This document shows positions 62,744-64,000 of a DNA stretch of 64,000 nucleotides, one piece after another; position 1 is the first letter of the stretch; every line of letters begins with the position of its first letter. Source of the DNA: Kitasatospora cineracea (lineage in GTDB: Bacteria; Actinomycetota; Actinomycetes; Streptomycetales; Streptomycetaceae). The stretch spans positions 2,232,001 through 2,296,000 of the forward strand of contig NZ_RJVJ01000001.1 in assembly GCF_003751605.1 (NCBI RefSeq), in the 5' to 3' direction. Both the position numbers and the translations under genes were made by a program. Below the pieces are notes generated by a model. It was not told where the DNA came from. It did no database searches and was given only the letters and a program-made list of their open reading frames with translations.

Positions 62744-64000
62744 CTAGTCGAGTTCGGCGAGCATCGCCTGGCGGAAGCGGAGGGTGCCGGCGAGGCGGGT
62801 GAAGGTGTCGGACCAGGCGGTGTCGGGGGAGGTGTCGGCGGCGAGGGCCTCCACGGCGGGGGCGGTCTCGGGGGCGAGGGCGCGTTCGGTCATGCCGAGG
62901 ACGCCGCTGTGGCTCCAGGGGTAGGAGCCGAGTTCGGCGGCGCGCTTGAGGGCGGCGACGACGGCGGTGGAGAGCGGGGGCGTCCACGGGGTGGCGCAGG
63001 CGCCGAGGAGTTGGAAGGCGTCGCCGAGGCCGTGGGTCTGGACGAACGCGGCCGTCCAGGCGGCGCGCTCGGCGGGCGGCAGGACGGCGAGCAGCTTGGC
63101 GGGGGCGCCCGGTGCGCGGGTGTCGCGGCCGGGGCGGGGCGGGGTGCCGAGCAGGGCGCGGGCCCAGGCGGCGTCCTGCTGCCGGACGGCGGCCCGGGCC
63201 CAGGCCTCGCGCAGGTCCTCGGCCCACTCGGCGCCGCCGCCGTCGGGCGAGTCGGTGGTGGGCAGGGCGAGCAGCTGCTCGGGGGTGCGGCCGGTGTCGG
63301 CCGTCCAGCCGGCGAGCGGCGCCCCGGCGACGACCTCGCCGAACCACCAGGCGCGCTCGCCGCGCCCGGTGGGGGACTTCACGGGTATGCCGTCGCGCTG
63401 CATGGCGGCGTCGCAGGCGGCGGGCGGGGTGATGTGCAGCCGGTCGCCGTCGGGCCGGACGGCCGTCCGGGCGCGGGCGGCCATCCGGGCGGCCAGGGCG
63501 GAGCCGGGCAGGGTGGTGAGCAGTTCCGCGGCGGTGGCCCGGACGTTCTTGGAGCGGTCGGAGAGCGCGGCCTCCAGGAACTCCTCGTCGGCGGCGGAGA
63601 GCCCGTCCTGGAGGGCGTCCAGGAAGAGCACCCGGTCCTCGGCCCGCTCGGTGCTCCAGGTGGAGGCGAGCAGGGCCAGTCCGGCGGCCGGGTCGGTGCG
63701 GCGCAGCCGGGTGAGGTGGGTGACGCGTTCCGCGAACAGCCCTTCCTGCCAGAGGAGTTCACCGGGCTGGTCGAGGGCGTCCTGGTCGCCGGCGGTGCGG
63801 GTGACGTACTTCCAGTCGGGGTTGTGCGGGGCCAGCCAGCGGCCGAGCGGGCCGGCCAGGGTGACGGCGTCGGAGCGGAGTTCGGAGCGGGCCCGGCCGG
63901 TGTCCAGCAGGGCCGGGACGAGGGCGGGCGGTAGCCGGTAGCCGCGGGCGCGGGCGGCGGTCAGCCACTGCGGGAGGAGTTCGGAGAGGTTGGCGGTGGT
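62744..64000 (-). CDS. DUF5691-like protein (C-terminal part; start lies beyond the window)
   Basis: The frame is open from the window edge to the stop at 62744-62746, giving at least 418 residues. The apparent GTG start at 63631 is internal, since the same frame continues upstream with protein-like sequence (WLAPHNPDWKYVTRTA, LDQPGELLWQEG). HEAT-like helices with RVLFLDALQDGLSAADEEFLE and RSKNVRATAAELLTTLPGSALAARM are visible, then a globular region. This matches the uncharacterised DUF5691 family in my memory, often found near MoxR-type AAA+/VWA genes; those would lie beyond the window. The function is unknown. Confidence 0.8.
   Translation of the reverse strand, partial: TTANLSELLPQWLTAARARGYRLPPALVPALLDTGRARSELRSDAVTLAGPLGRWLAPHNPDWKYVTRTAGDQDALDQPGELLWQEGLFAERVTHLTRLRRTDPAAGLALLASTWSTERAEDRVLFLDALQDGLSAADEEFLEAALSDRSKNVRATAAELLTTLPGSALAARMAARARTAVRPDGDRLHITPPAACDAAMQRDGIPVKSPTGRGERAWWFGEVVAGAPLAGWTADTGRTPEQLLALPTTDSPDGGGAEWAEDLREAWARAAVRQQDAAWARALLGTPPRPGRDTRAPGAPAKLLAVLPPAERAAWTAAFVQTHGLGDAFQLLGACATPWTPPLSTAVVAALKRAAELGSYPWSHSGVLGMTERALAPETAPAVEALAADTSPDTAWSDTFTRLAGTLRFRQAMLAELD

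Noticed and set aside
63629..63631. GTG start for the DUF5691-like gene
   Set aside because: The same frame continues upstream to the window edge with protein-like sequence, so this codon is internal.

Overview
The window is a gene-dense, very GC-rich chromosome segment (third codon positions almost all G or C) from a filamentous actinomycete of the family Streptomycetaceae (Streptomyces or Kitasatospora; I cannot separate the two by eye). The strongest pointers are a WhiD/BldM/ShbA developmental block, a sigma-BldN type promoter in front of bldM, a His-rich GroEL1 next to GroES under CIRCE control, and the ribosomal layout rpsM-rpsK-rpoA-rplQ-truA with no rpsD. It is core chromosome: I found no prophage, IS element, tRNA, rRNA, CRISPR array or secondary-metabolite cluster.

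Layout. 0-8.1 kb: ribosomal proteins S13, S11, L17, L13 and S9, RNA polymerase alpha, TruA, an ABC-F ATPase and GlmM. 8.2-15.5 kb: a surface/exopolysaccharide block with a Pro-rich membrane protein, a GH26-like membrane-anchored hydrolase, an acyltransferase-3/SGNH protein and, convergent to them, a second GH26-like protein coupled to a processive NodC/hyaluronan-synthase-like GT2. It lies between glmM and coaA/glmS, so genes for amino-sugar precursor supply flank a putative beta-glycan system. 15.6-27.2 kb: CoaA, GlmS, AcpS, NAD(P)HX repair, Alr, an alpha/beta hydrolase, and the t6A genes tsaE, tsaB, rimI, tsaD. The tsa set is interrupted by an iron-box-like site with a 53-residue ORF and by a YkuD-like protein lacking its catalytic residues. 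27.3-33.3 kb: NodB deacetylase lipoprotein, a THUMP-like methyltransferase, groES-groEL1 and a LysR regulator, with a long inverted repeat between the last two. 33.4-38.9 kb: whiD, bldM, shbA, guaB and guaB3. 39.1-43.8 kb: two receptor-type Ser/Thr kinases flanking a membrane pseudokinase. 43.9-52.4 kb: a succinate-semialdehyde-type dehydrogenase, a GMC oxidoreductase with a ferredoxin-like Cys motif, a zinc-ribbon membrane protein, guaA and a DoxX-Rieske fusion. 52.4-56.3 kb: a PspC/LiaF-like protein divergent from a PspC-histidine kinase and its NarL-type regulator. 56.4-64 kb: two membrane glycosyltransferases, PcrA, a stand-alone B12-binding subunit and a truncated DUF5691-type gene.

How it fits together. 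Three themes recur: translation and tRNA quality (ribosomal proteins, TruA, Tsa proteins), cell-envelope precursor supply and sensing (GlmM, GlmS, Alr, the glycan block, kinases, LiaFSR-like system), and developmental control (WhiD, BldM, ShbA). Several genes show an actinobacterial -10 hexamer 6-8 nt before the start codon and no Shine-Dalgarno, which suggests leaderless transcripts. The most interesting targets for follow-up are the GT2/GH26/acyltransferase block, the pseudokinase trio, the iron-box microprotein and the inactive-looking YkuD protein.
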